In this document: positions 27,788 through 36,368 of the stretch, in pieces
Layout: the number at the start of each line of letters is the position of its first letter
Position numbering within the stretch: the first letter of the stretch is position 1
From: Hymenobacter fodinae
GTDB lineage: Bacteria > Bacteroidota > Bacteroidia > Cytophagales > Hymenobacteraceae
Direction: 5' to 3'
Assembly: GCF_004745825.1 (NCBI RefSeq)
Contig: NZ_SRLA01000001.1
Location: forward strand, 992,001 to 1,056,000
Length of the DNA stretch: 64,000 nt
Position numbers and translations under genes: made by a program
Notes under the pieces: model-generated
What the model saw: the letters and a program-made list of their open reading frames with translations, nothing else
Databases searched by the model: none
What the model was told of the DNA's origin: nothing

Positions 27788-28357
27788 ATGGAGGCATTTG
27801 CATACACTGACATCAACGCTCCGCTGGTGGAGCGCTGCCGCCTGGGCGACCGGCGGGCGCAGGCTGAAATCTACAAGCGCTATTCTAAAGCCATGTTCAA
27901 CGCTTCGCTGCGCATCACCGGCAACTTCGCTGAGGCCGAGGATGTGTTGCAGGAGTCTTTCTTGAGTGCCTTCCGCGAGCTGCACAGCTACAAGGGCGAC
28001 TCCTCATTTGGCTCCTGGCTGAAGCGCATCGTTATCAACAAAAGCATCAACTGCCTGCGCAACCGGCGCCTACAGCTGGTGCCGCTGGCCGACCAGCACG
28101 ACGGCGCCGCCCTCGACCACGACGACCACAGCCTAGGGCTCGACCCGGAAGACCTCTCGTGGCGGGCCGATGTGGTGCGGCGCTGCGTGCAGGAGCTCCC
28201 CGATGGCTACCGGGTGGTGCTATCGTTGTACCTGCTAGAGGGCTACGACCACGCCGAAATTGCCAGCATTTTACATATCACTGAATCTACTTCGAAGTCG
28301 CAATACAGCCGGGCTCGGAAAAAATTACTTGAACTAGCCCGCCAACACGGCCTGTAG
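27788..28357 (+). CDS. ECF sigma-70 family RNA polymerase sigma factor
   Basis: A 189-residue sigma factor from ATG 27788 (MEAFAYTDINAPLVERC). Region 2 spans about 25-95 with YKRYSKAMFNASLRITGNF and AEDVLQESFLSAFRELHSY. Region 4 spans about 135-185 with the helix-turn-helix YDHAEIASILHITESTSKSQ. The acidic linker HDGAALDHDDHSLGLD lies between them. It redirects RNA polymerase to envelope-response promoters. The longer open frame to 27572 lacks family similarity. The likely anti-sigma gene follows 120 bases on. Confidence 0.93.
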   Translation: MEAFAYTDINAPLVERCRLGDRRAQAEIYKRYSKAMFNASLRITGNFAEAEDVLQESFLSAFRELHSYKGDSSFGSWLKRIVINKSINCLRNRRLQLVPLADQHDGAALDHDDHSLGLDPEDLSWRADVVRRCVQELPDGYRVVLSLYLLEGYDHAEIASILHITESTSKSQYSRARKKLLELARQHGL

Positions 28358-28477
28358 CACGTATTCGACAGCGTACCTGACTCCGCCTGCTTGCTGCTAG
28401 CCCGCGGCCCTTGTATCGCCCACCACCCTTGCCAGACGATACCGGACTTAGTGGCCTAGCGCGCTTCACCACCTGAC

Positions 28478-29242
28478 ATGAACGACAAGAAAACCGGACT
28501 TGAATCCTTTGTTGAGCGCCACCGCGCCGACTTTGACGCGTTCGAGCCGCGCCCAAATTTGTGGGACGACATCGAACAAGAACTTGCTGCACCGGCTGCC
28601 TCCCCCGAGGAAGAAGCGCCGTTGCGGGTTGTAGCCCTGTACCCAGAAGAAGCTCCGGTGCCACAGGCTCCCGTGGCTCCTACCACGCCGCCGGCTGCCC
28701 GTACCGCGTGGCCCTATGGCATTGCCGCCTCGGTGGCCGCGCTCCTGATGGCGGGTTATTTCTGGCAAGCCCAGCACCCCGCAACCATCTGGACGCGCGC
28801 TACTGGCACTAGCACGACTGTAGCAGCGGAGATGACTGCAGCGGCAGAAACTGGCCCCAGCTTCTACACGGGCCCTGCCCTCACGGCTACCTCCGCTACG
28901 GAGGGCCCCGAGCAACGGCTGGGTGGTGCCGTGCAGCGCATGGAGGCGTACTATGCCGCGCAGATTACAGAGCGCCAGCAGGAGCTAACTGCCCTGGATG
29001 CCGAAACGCCCGCCGCCCCGCGCGCCGACTGGCAGCAGGAACTTACTTCGCTTGACTCAACGTATCGGCAGCTGAAGGTGGAGCTTTATCGCAACCCCGA
29101 GCCCGATGTGGTACTGGAAGCCATGAACCGCAACCTGCAAATCAGACTGGATTTGCTGACCCAGCAGCTGCGCACGCGGGAGCGAATCCGGGATTATCAT
29201 AATCAACCGTACATGGTGGCTGATAGCCGCCGGATGCCATAA
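28478..29242 (+). CDS. Putative anti-sigma factor with one membrane segment
   Basis: A 254-residue protein. The N terminus LESFVERHRADFDAFEPRPNLWDDIEQEL is the pattern seen in Bacteroidota anti-sigma-like proteins that follow sigma factor genes. A single membrane segment lies at about 79-96 (YGIAASVAALLMAGYFW). The C-terminal part (about 150-245) is charged and helical and predicted to be periplasmic coiled coil. Function is inferred from position between the sigma factor and the adhesin-like gene. Confidence 0.75.
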   Translation: MNDKKTGLESFVERHRADFDAFEPRPNLWDDIEQELAAPAASPEEEAPLRVVALYPEEAPVPQAPVAPTTPPAARTAWPYGIAASVAALLMAGYFWQAQHPATIWTRATGTSTTVAAEMTAAAETGPSFYTGPALTATSATEGPEQRLGGAVQRMEAYYAAQITERQQELTALDAETPAAPRADWQQELTSLDSTYRQLKVELYRNPEPDVVLEAMNRNLQIRLDLLTQQLRTRERIRDYHNQPYMVADSRRMP

Positions 29243-29245
29243 GCT

Positions 29246-30496
29246 ATGGGTTCCCGTCGTACTATGCCTTTCTTCACTTTCCGGCCCAGTCGTGTGCTCT
29301 CGTTACTGGGGGTGCTGGCCGTGGTAGCTGGGCCGGTAAGCGCGCAAATTGCCACCGATCCGGCCTCGGGTACAACCCCGCAGTACTATCCGCAGCCTAA
29401 GGATACGACTTGGCCTCAGGGGCAGGGCGGCCCCACCGATGCCTGCCAGGGCAGCACGGCCCAAGGCCCCCAAGATGATGCGCAGGCGCCAGCCGTAGAG
29501 AAAATGCGCAAGCTAAGCCGCACGTTTGCGGCCACTGGCAAGCCCTACACCCTGGATACGCGATACGGCCGGGTGCAGGTAAACGTGTGGAGCCGCAATG
29601 AGGTGCGGACCGACGTGGACATTATCACGCGCTCTGATACCGAAGAAAAAGCCCAGCAGCTGCAAGACATGATTCAGGTGCAGCTCACGGAAAAAGACCC
29701 CGCTATTGAAGGCATCAGCGTGAAGTCGCGCTTTGGCGCCATGCCCCGCGAATGCTGGAGCCGGACCAAGCTGTACGAGGTGAACTATACCGTGTGGCTG
29801 CCCAAGAACACGCCCCTGCACTTATTCAACAGCTTTGGGGAGGTTATTCTGACCGGTGATGTGAGTGGCGTAACTGACTTGGCCGTGGAATACGGCAGCC
29901 TGCGCACGGCCCGCCTAGATGGGAGCCGCAACCTAGTGCGAGTAAACAATGGGCAGTGCGCCATCCCGTACGTGCGCAAAGCCAGCATCGATGCCTCGTA
30001 CTCCAAGCTGCGCTTAACGGCCGGCGACGTGGTGGACCTACGCAATAACTCCTCTGATATTGACATTGGAACGGTGAAGGACCTGACGGTGCACAGCAAA
30101 TACGGCGACGTAGCCCTGGGCAATGTGAGCAACCTGCGGGGTACCTCGGGCTACTCCAAGTTTAGTGTGGATAAGCTCAGCAATCAGCTGGACATGACTG
30201 TGCAGTACTGCCCCAACTTTGAGGTGCGCAGTACTGGCAAAAACTTCCGTCAAATCAACGTAGATGGGGGCTACAGCACCATCCAGCTGAACTTCCCGGA
30301 CGAGGCTGCCTTCAAATTCGACGTGAATACGGAACACGGCAAGCTGCTGGTAGACAAGCGCCTAGTGCGCGTAGATTCTGAGGAAAGCAGCGCTTCGTCC
30401 AGCGACATGCAAGGCAGCTTCGGGAGCGTACCCACCCGTGCCGCTGGCAACGTGAATATCAAGGTGCGCTACGGCAACGTGAGCTTCAATAAGTAA
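29246..30496 (+). CDS. Exported DUF4097-like putative adhesin
   Basis: A 416-residue exported protein. A signal peptide follows either start (29246 or 29264: MPFFTFRPSRVLSLLGVLAVVAGPVSAQ). The mature part (about 95-416) is a right-handed beta-helix-like repeat: KSRFGAMPREC, VILTGDVSGVTDLAVEYGSLR, ASYSKLRLTAGDVVDLRN, KYGDVALGNVSNLRGTSGYS. This is the DUF4097/DUF2807 adhesin-like type. It lies three bases after the anti-sigma gene and forms an operon with it. Probably outer-surface or periplasmic. Confidence 0.82.
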   Translation: MGSRRTMPFFTFRPSRVLSLLGVLAVVAGPVSAQIATDPASGTTPQYYPQPKDTTWPQGQGGPTDACQGSTAQGPQDDAQAPAVEKMRKLSRTFAATGKPYTLDTRYGRVQVNVWSRNEVRTDVDIITRSDTEEKAQQLQDMIQVQLTEKDPAIEGISVKSRFGAMPRECWSRTKLYEVNYTVWLPKNTPLHLFNSFGEVILTGDVSGVTDLAVEYGSLRTARLDGSRNLVRVNNGQCAIPYVRKASIDASYSKLRLTAGDVVDLRNNSSDIDIGTVKDLTVHSKYGDVALGNVSNLRGTSGYSKFSVDKLSNQLDMTVQYCPNFEVRSTGKNFRQINVDGGYSTIQLNFPDEAAFKFDVNTEHGKLLVDKRLVRVDSEESSASSSDMQGSFGSVPTRAAGNVNIKVRYGNVSFNK

Positions 30497-30523
30497 CCGC
30501 TTCGGCGTGCTTCCTGTACGCGC

Positions 30524-30570
30524 AAAGGCCCTCTCTTCTCCTGTGCCAAGCAGGGGAGGAGGGGGCCTTT
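30524..30570 (+). terminator. Intrinsic terminator after the sigma operon
   Basis: AAAGGCCC (30524-30531) pairs with GGGCCTTT (30563-30570), and an inner CTCCTG also pairs with CAGGGGAG. The T run is short. Confidence 0.7.
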
Positions 30571-30610
30571 ATCGTGCTTAGGTTAGCCAGTTGGTTGTTA
30601 CTTTGGCGGC

Positions 30611-31156
30611 ATGATTCGATTTCTATTGTTGGGGCTGCTGGTGCTGCCGGCATTGGTAGCCGCGGCGCAACCTACTCCTGCTATGTCTGCTAGGCCACCC
30701 GTTACTGCTGCTTCATCACCTATGCGAGCCTATGCGCTGCGCCTGAAGCCCGGCGACGATTTGCGGCAGCAGCTAACCAGCTTCGCAGCGCAGCACCAGC
30801 TTAAAGCCGCCGCTATCCTGACGTGCGTGGGCAGTCTAACCACTACCACGCTGCGGCTCGCCAACCAAGAGGGGCCCACAGTCTACCGAGGGCACTTCGA
30901 AATTGTATCATTGGTGGGGACGTTGTCGGTAAACGGAAGCCACTTGCACCTGTCGGTGGCGGATTCTACGGGCCGCACTATTGGCGGGCACTTGCTGGAC
31001 GGCAACATTGTGTATACAACTGCCGAACTAGTGCTGGGAGAACTACCAGAACTGGATTTCCGGCGCGAGACAGATGCTACGTTCGGCTACAAAGAGTTGA
31101 GCGTACAGCCAGCGGAGAGCAAGCCCCGCAAATCTCCTCGCACGATCCGTAAGTAG
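30611..31156 (+). CDS. PCC (DUF296) domain protein with signal peptide
   Basis: A 181-residue protein. The N terminus MIRFLLLGLLVLPALVAAAQ is a signal peptide, so it is exported. The PCC/DUF296 domain spans about residues 38-160: MRAYALRLKPGDDLRQQL, AAILTCVGSLTTTTLRLA, HFEIVSLVGTLSVNG, HLHLSVADSTGRTIGGHLL, TAELVLGEL. PCC domains form trimers and are named for plant AT-hook nuclear proteins. Here no AT hook is evident and the location is the periplasm, so a DNA-binding label would mislead. The end carries a short Arg/Lys tail. Confidence 0.83.
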   Translation: MIRFLLLGLLVLPALVAAAQPTPAMSARPPVTAASSPMRAYALRLKPGDDLRQQLTSFAAQHQLKAAAILTCVGSLTTTTLRLANQEGPTVYRGHFEIVSLVGTLSVNGSHLHLSVADSTGRTIGGHLLDGNIVYTTAELVLGELPELDFRRETDATFGYKELSVQPAESKPRKSPRTIRK

Positions 31157-31237
31157 TGGCCTAGAAGGGTAACCCGTGGGCAGGAGCTAAGAAAGTAGGC
31201 GTGCCGAACAACTTCCCGCAATTCGGTATATTTCGAC

Positions 31238-31744
31238 ATGACCTCCTTGCCCACCCCTCCCGATACGCCCCGGATGGCGCAGTTCCGCCGCACCATTCAA
31301 AACCCCCTGAAGCTGCGGCTATTTATGCTGCGCAGCTTACCCATGGCCTATTTGGCCGGCTTGCGCATTCGGGACCTAGCGCTGGAGCAGGCCACCGTAA
31401 CGGTGCCCTTTAAGTATCTCACCAAAAACCCGTTTCGCAGCATCTACTTCGCCTGCCTGAGCATGGCCGCCGAAATGGCCAGTGGCCTACTAGCCATGAT
31501 GCACGTGCAAAGCGGCACGCCGGTATCTATGTTGGTAGTGGGTATGGAAGCCGAGTTTACCAAGAAGGCTGTAGGGCTCATTGCCTTCACCAGCCACGAT
31601 GGCGCTGCCATAGCGCAGGCCATGGCAGAAAGCCGCGCAACCGGTGAAGGCCGCACCGTGGTGTGCACCAGCACTGGCCTAGACCAAGCCGGCGACACGG
31701 TAGCCACCTTCCGAATCACTTGGTCGTTTAGGGCGAAGAAGTGA
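31238..31744 (+). CDS. DUF4442 hotdog-fold protein (putative thioesterase)
   Basis: A 168-residue soluble protein. The pattern of strand-helix-strand (ATVTVPFKYLTKNPFRSIYFACLSMAAEMASG) and VSMLVVGMEAEFTKKAVG matches the DUF4442 hotdog family related to acyl-CoA thioesterases. Catalytic function is not proven. The start ATG 31238 is preceded by TATATTTC, a near -7 box. The TGA stop lies at the start of a GTGATGAGCTAATGAGG repeat unit. Confidence 0.8.
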   Translation: MTSLPTPPDTPRMAQFRRTIQNPLKLRLFMLRSLPMAYLAGLRIRDLALEQATVTVPFKYLTKNPFRSIYFACLSMAAEMASGLLAMMHVQSGTPVSMLVVGMEAEFTKKAVGLIAFTSHDGAAIAQAMAESRATGEGRTVVCTSTGLDQAGDTVATFRITWSFRAKK

Positions 31745-31838
31745 TGAGCTAATGAGGTAAGAAAATTGCCTAGGCCAGGGGGCGCTATTATGGCGTCGAC
31801 GCGAATCAGTGGTCAAGTGGCCTAGACTAGATAAGAAT

Positions 31839-31895
31839 AAACCCCAGCGGGGCGACACCATCTGGCAAACGATGAGTATCGCCCCGCTGGGGTTT
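31839..31895. terminator. Bidirectional terminator, 17-bp stem
   Basis: AAACCCCAGCGGGGCGA (31839-31855) and TCGCCCCGCTGGGGTTT (31879-31895) pair perfectly around a 23-base loop. It lies between convergent genes at 31744 and 31958. Confidence 0.85.
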
Positions 31896-31957
31896 TATAG
31901 AAGTTAGTTAGACTACTTTGTAAGCCTCTTTATTTCCTGATTACTTCATCACCACAC

Positions 31958-33514
31958 TTATTGTTCGCGCAGGCTTTCCTTGGTGATGACGTCAACCAAG
32001 CCATCCTCACTCACTACAATGGCAATGCAGGGGTAGGGCGAGCTATCTACGTAACGGATAGCGGAGTTGAAGCGGGCACCGCGCGTGCTGTTGCCGTGGC
32101 CGGATGCTTTGCCATCGAGAATTACTCCAATGGAGTAGCAGTACGCATCTGGGTCGAGTAGAACGGCGCCGTCGATGGCAGTTACCAGGCTAGTAATGAG
32201 CGGGGTGAGCGGTACAGGTTCAATGAGGGTGCACTGCAGCTTGAGGCGGTCGGCTTCGGCCAGGGCTTCGGTGGTAATCACGAGCAGAGTGCCGTGCTTC
32301 TGACGGCTAGCTTCCTGCACCACATCCCAAAGGCGCTCCACTTTATCCAGGTCGGTGAGTTGGAACGTCCGCTTCAGGTCGCGCCGGAACTTATTGCGGT
32401 TGAGGTGAGTGCGCGGCAGGCTGGGCAAGCCGTAGTGAGCCCGCATGAGCACTTGCCCATCGTGCTGAAACTCCCAGGCGTAGTGGTTCACGAAATTAAT
32501 GACGAACAAGTCTTCGCGGGTAGTATCATAGTGGCCTACCTGGCGGCCCAGGGCATACACGTTCTCGGCGTCGGCGAGCAGGCTCACGTCCTCGGTGGTC
32601 ATCTCCAAGAGCTTACGCACGGCCCGGTAGTCGGTGAGGGGCGTGGGGCACGTGAGGGCAAAGATTTCCGTGAGGTTTGGGTGGCCGCGCCGGGCCAGAA
32701 TCATTTTGCCTACTCCCTCGGCGCCTTCATAACGCAACGAGGAAATGGTGTTGCAGGTGCTGAATAGCTTGGCCGCCGAGGGGTTCATGCCAATATCCTG
32801 CGCCGGAGTATCCATGAACAACTGGCCGGCAGCCCGCACGAGCTCGTCTGTGTCGCGGGGGCGCACTAGTAGGCCTGAGCCCGGTTCGGGTTCCGTCAAG
32901 GATTTCAGGCACTCCTCATTAAAGCGCACAATGGCTGCCTTGAGCAAGGAGTGGGGCAGAATGCGGCCATCGGTGTAAAAGCGGTTGGGCTGCAGCGTGG
33001 GGTAGCTGTTCATTACCTTACGGTTGAGCTGCAGCACCGGAATCACGAAGTGGCGGTCTATTTGAATGGGGAAGCCCGCGTACGACACGCGCTTGCCTTG
33101 GTTATCCAGCTCTTCTAGCACCTCTTGTACCGAACGCCGCAGGCCCATGGCATGCTGGCGGCGCTGAATTACCGGTTCGGGCATCACCTCAGGGTCGGCG
33201 GGGCCCCACTCAGAAGTAAGCTGTAGGTACTGTCCCCGCGCAATGGCTCCCGCAAAAGCCGAGGCATCGAAGCCACAGTCCTCCGGCTCCAAGCATACCG
33301 AAACCGACTCCTCATCCGGGTCGGCGGGTAGGGCCAGCAGCAGCACATAAGGGTCTAGGTCGTCGTCGAGGGCCTCAAAAATACCATTAGCTACCACCTG
33401 TGCCGCCTGTCGGAAGCGGGCCTGGTAGGGCCAGATGGAGTAACTATCGGGCAGGGGTAATGGATGGCCAAAGGCGACGGGTGGGGCCGAAATGAGGGGC
33501 AGGGGCGACAACAT
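31958..33514 (-). CDS. Large protein with a noncanonical diadenylate cyclase (DAC/DisA_N) domain
   Basis: A 518-residue soluble protein. The C-terminal domain (about 405-518) resembles the DisA_N/DAC fold that makes c-di-AMP. The DGA motif is at about 446 (TAIDGAVLLDPDAYCYSIGVILDG). The second active-site segment, normally GTRHRAA, is instead NSTRGARFNSAIRYVDSS (about 478-495), then IAIVVSEDGLVDVI. The N-terminal 400 residues have no domain I can name. Because the RHR triphosphate motif is changed, activity as a c-di-AMP synthase is uncertain. It stands alone, convergent with the DUF4442 gene. Confidence 0.75.
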   Translation of the reverse strand: MLSPLPLISAPPVAFGHPLPLPDSYSIWPYQARFRQAAQVVANGIFEALDDDLDPYVLLLALPADPDEESVSVCLEPEDCGFDASAFAGAIARGQYLQLTSEWGPADPEVMPEPVIQRRQHAMGLRRSVQEVLEELDNQGKRVSYAGFPIQIDRHFVIPVLQLNRKVMNSYPTLQPNRFYTDGRILPHSLLKAAIVRFNEECLKSLTEPEPGSGLLVRPRDTDELVRAAGQLFMDTPAQDIGMNPSAAKLFSTCNTISSLRYEGAEGVGKMILARRGHPNLTEIFALTCPTPLTDYRAVRKLLEMTTEDVSLLADAENVYALGRQVGHYDTTREDLFVINFVNHYAWEFQHDGQVLMRAHYGLPSLPRTHLNRNKFRRDLKRTFQLTDLDKVERLWDVVQEASRQKHGTLLVITTEALAEADRLKLQCTLIEPVPLTPLITSLVTAIDGAVLLDPDAYCYSIGVILDGKASGHGNSTRGARFNSAIRYVDSSPYPCIAIVVSEDGLVDVITKESLREQ

Positions 33515-33677
33515 CGGAAAGGGCGGAAAGAATAGCGAGAGCAGGGATACCAGCGGGCCACATACGCATCAAGAGCCGGTATACAACCGCAGACGAGTAG
33601 AGCAAGGATATATTTTAAGGAGTGGGTAAAACCAGCTTGCGTTGCACCACGAACATGTTTTACCCATAAGGGCCGGG

Positions 33678-34475
33678 CTACAGCTGAAATACAACAGGCA
33701 AAACCATTTTTTGCTTCATGGGCTGCCCTTTATAAGTAGCCGGCTCCCATTTGGGAGCGGCCTTAATCAGCCGGATGGCTTCTTCATCTAGCCCCGAGCC
33801 CATCCGTTTGATGGGTTTAATTTCGGCCAGCGTACCGTCTTTTTGCACAATAAACTCCATCATAACGCGGCCTTCTACTTTGCGCTGCCGCGCCAGGGCT
33901 GGGTACTTCTGGTTTTTCTGAATCCACTCGAAGAAGGCGTCGGTGCCCCCTACTGGCCTAGCGGGCTTATCAGGGGTTACCACTTGGGTAGTGGGGCCGG
34001 TGGCAGCACCAGCAGGGGCAATTCCGCTAGCGGCTCCACCCTCGGTGCCGGCGGGTATCTGGAAGGTAATAGGAACCGATACGCGCTGGCGCACCACCCC
34101 GCCCCGGTGCTGAGCGGGCGTCCAGCGGGGGCCTCCTTTAATCAGGCGAATGGCTTCGGCATCCAGCTCTGGGGCCACCGGCTGGGCCACAACCACATTG
34201 GAGATAGAGCCGGTTTTTTCTACTACGAACGTAACGTTTACAGTGCCTTGGGTGCCGGCTTGCAGCGCCGCAGTGGGGTACTGCTGCTTGTCGGCGAGGT
34301 ATTGGGCGTAAGCCTCTAGGCCACCCACAGGCACAGCGGGCTTTTCTACGGCATCATAAATTTCACCAGCAGCGGGTTGCTTGGGCGCCTTGAGCTTTTG
34401 CTGAGCGAAGGCGGGCGCGAGAGCCATGGCGCTAAATGTCAGCGCGAGCGTAACACGGCGGAAAGTAGGCGTCAT
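33678..34475 (-). CDS. Exported protein with two TonB_C domains
   Basis: A 265-residue protein from ATG 34475. The signal peptide MTPTFRRVTLALTFSAMALAPAFAQ is followed by two TonB C-terminal domains of about 85 residues each. The first includes YPTAALQAGTQGTVNVTFVV and EAIRLIKGGPRWTPAQHRGG, the second YPALARQRKVEGRVMMEFIV and EAIRLIKAAPKWEPATYKGQ. A Gly/Ala/Pro linker joins them. No inner-membrane anchor or Pro-rich spacer is present, so it is not a full TonB but a periplasmic TonB-like module. Partner receptor unknown. Confidence 0.87.
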   Translation of the reverse strand: MTPTFRRVTLALTFSAMALAPAFAQQKLKAPKQPAAGEIYDAVEKPAVPVGGLEAYAQYLADKQQYPTAALQAGTQGTVNVTFVVEKTGSISNVVVAQPVAPELDAEAIRLIKGGPRWTPAQHRGGVVRQRVSVPITFQIPAGTEGGAASGIAPAGAATGPTTQVVTPDKPARPVGGTDAFFEWIQKNQKYPALARQRKVEGRVMMEFIVQKDGTLAEIKPIKRMGSGLDEEAIRLIKAAPKWEPATYKGQPMKQKMVLPVVFQL

Positions 34476-34584
34476 AAAGCGAGATAAGGGGGAGGGAAGC
34501 TTAAAATACCGACTAGTTCTGGGACAACAACCGCACCAGCCCCGGTTGAGGTTCGCGGGCCATGCAAAAAGCGCCGTATTTCGG

Positions 34585-34592
34585 TAGATTTG
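34585..34592 (+). promoter_or_regulatory. -7 box TAGATTTG five bases before a start codon
   Basis: TAGATTTG matches TAnnTTTG, and ATG 34598 begins 5 bases after it, predicting a leaderless message for the RidA gene. Confidence 0.55.
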
Positions 34593-34597
34593 GCGGT

Positions 34598-35029
34598 ATG
34601 GCACCTGACGTAACTTCCTCGGCCCACAACTCTGGCCGCGCCCCCGAGCCGGTAGGCCTCTACCCCCACGCCCGCCGCGCTGGTAACTTGCTGTTTCTGT
34701 CTGGCGTGGGTCCCCGCCAGCGCGGCCAGCAGCAGGTGCCCGGCGTGGAGCTGGACGCCGACGGCCGCATAGTGGCCTACGACTTCGAGCGCCAATGCCA
34801 CGCCGTGTTTCAGAACGTGCGCTACATCCTGGAAGAAGCCGGTGCCCGCTGGGAAGATCTCGTGGACGTGACCGTGTACCTGACCAACATGCGCGCCGAC
34901 TTCCCCACCTACAACCGCCTCTACGCCGAATACTTCCAGAGCAACCAGCCTTGCCGCACCACCGTGGAGGTCAACTGCCTGCCCACGCCTATTGCTATCG
35001 AGCTGAAATGCATTGCGGTGGTAAGTTGA
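34598..35029 (+). CDS. RidA family enamine/imine deaminase
   Basis: A 143-residue YjgF/YER057c/UK114-type protein. Typical features are RRAGNLLFLSGVGPRQRG, a central helix FQNVRYILEEAGARWEDLVDVTVYL, NRLYAEYFQSNQPCRTTVEV with the conserved Arg, and the C-terminal IAIELKCIAVV. RidA proteins hydrolyse reactive enamines released by PLP enzymes. Form and length match the aminomuconate-deaminase-like subgroup. An upstream ATG at 34562 is less likely because the -7 box lies between. Confidence 0.9.
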   Translation: MAPDVTSSAHNSGRAPEPVGLYPHARRAGNLLFLSGVGPRQRGQQQVPGVELDADGRIVAYDFERQCHAVFQNVRYILEEAGARWEDLVDVTVYLTNMRADFPTYNRLYAEYFQSNQPCRTTVEVNCLPTPIAIELKCIAVVS

Positions 35030-35176
35030 ACTAGAAACGGTTGAGAGTTTCTATTGCACACCGAGCCGATTAGCTATTGATATTGCTGTGTGGTGATACT
35101 CAGGTGCGGGCGCAGCATGTTATGCCCTTTCTAAACCGTAGAGCCCTTTACAACGCTTACCCTAACTATACTTTCT

Positions 35177-36310
35177 GTGCGAATACTGTATGTGGCGGCC
35201 GTGCTGCTGACCTTTTGGGGCTGCGAATCGAAAACAACTACGCCAGCCAGAACGGCGGCAGCTCTTACCACCGACACTACCCGTACAGCGCCAGTGCTAG
35301 GCAGCTACGAAGGCTCCATTGCTGGGAAATACCCGTTTCGGTTGGCTATTACCAGCCAGCTGAACAAGACGGAAGTAGTCGGGATATATTACTACCTCAA
35401 GCAGCAGAAGCCCATTAGGCTATGGGGAACCCTGGCGCCCAATGGGGAAATATGGCTGCGAGAAGTAGACCCTGAGCGCCCCGATACGGTAGCAGCGGGC
35501 TGGGGCCCCGGTGGAAAAGCGCGCCACCCATTTGCGTATTTCCGACTACGCCAACAGCCCCAAGGTGGCCTAGCGGGCACTTGGCAAGCCGCCAAATCAG
35601 ACAAACAGCTTTTGGCGCAACTTACGCCCTACCACGTCAGCGGCCCGGTACAGAAAGCGCACGTAAGTGAGCGGACCTACTTTGGGGAGTTTACGGCCCC
35701 GGAGTTTACCGTCTCTGATATGGACATCACGGAGAAGCTCTACTGGCTATTTTACATAGAGGACCTGTCGGAGCAGACGCTGGAAGAATTACAGGAAGAG
35801 CACCGCAACCACAAAAGTGGCGAGTTCCAAGGTTATGGGGGCGTAAGCTCTGAAGTGACCTACAACGACCGAGGCTTGCTGAGCGTGTCACTGCGTGATG
35901 AATACACGGCTGCCAACGTGAACAGCCGCTTCTGGACCAAGGTTGTGGACCTGCGCACTGGTGAGGGACTGTATGAAAATGAAATTGACCCCGCAAAGCG
36001 CAACGCCTTTCTAGCTGCCTGTGAAGCGCAACTTCAGCAGCAGCTCCGCGAATACATTCGCGACTCAACCAGTGATTTTGACTCAACGGATATAGCGGGG
36101 TTGCGCAGTCAGCATATCGGGCCGGGAAACCCTCCGGACGAAATGCAAATTGAGGCCAACGGCCGCATTTCATTTAATCACTCCGTGGAATACGATATGA
36201 TGTCGAACTTCATGCGGAAAATGTACGCTGAGCAGTTTCGCGTATCCTTCACCTTTGCCGAAATGGCCCGCTATCTGAAGCCTAACAGTCCGTTGCGCCG
36301 GCTGCTGTAG
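35177..36310 (+). CDS. Hypothetical lipoprotein, 377 aa
   Basis: A 377-residue lipoprotein with a GTG start at 35177. Signal MRILYVAAVLLTFWGC has the lipobox Cys16. The mature part falls into two beta-rich regions: residues 42-150 (GSYEGSIAGKYPFRLAIT, VVGIYYYLKQQKPIRLWG) and 160-300 (EVTYNDRGLLSVSLRDEY), then a C-terminal DUF3298-like acidic segment with FTFAEMARYLKPNS. I cannot confirm a domain name. Probably an outer-membrane or periplasmic surface protein. Confidence 0.7.
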   Translation: MRILYVAAVLLTFWGCESKTTTPARTAAALTTDTTRTAPVLGSYEGSIAGKYPFRLAITSQLNKTEVVGIYYYLKQQKPIRLWGTLAPNGEIWLREVDPERPDTVAAGWGPGGKARHPFAYFRLRQQPQGGLAGTWQAAKSDKQLLAQLTPYHVSGPVQKAHVSERTYFGEFTAPEFTVSDMDITEKLYWLFYIEDLSEQTLEELQEEHRNHKSGEFQGYGGVSSEVTYNDRGLLSVSLRDEYTAANVNSRFWTKVVDLRTGEGLYENEIDPAKRNAFLAACEAQLQQQLREYIRDSTSDFDSTDIAGLRSQHIGPGNPPDEMQIEANGRISFNHSVEYDMMSNFMRKMYAEQFRVSFTFAEMARYLKPNSPLRRLL

Positions 36311-36368
36311 CGGCAGACAGGCCTAGCGCGGGTCTGCGTACCTTCGTGGCCTCACTGATTCTGCTGCC

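Noticed and set aside
34562..34598. Upstream ATG for the RidA gene
   Set aside because: It lies before the -7 box and would add a non-family N terminus.
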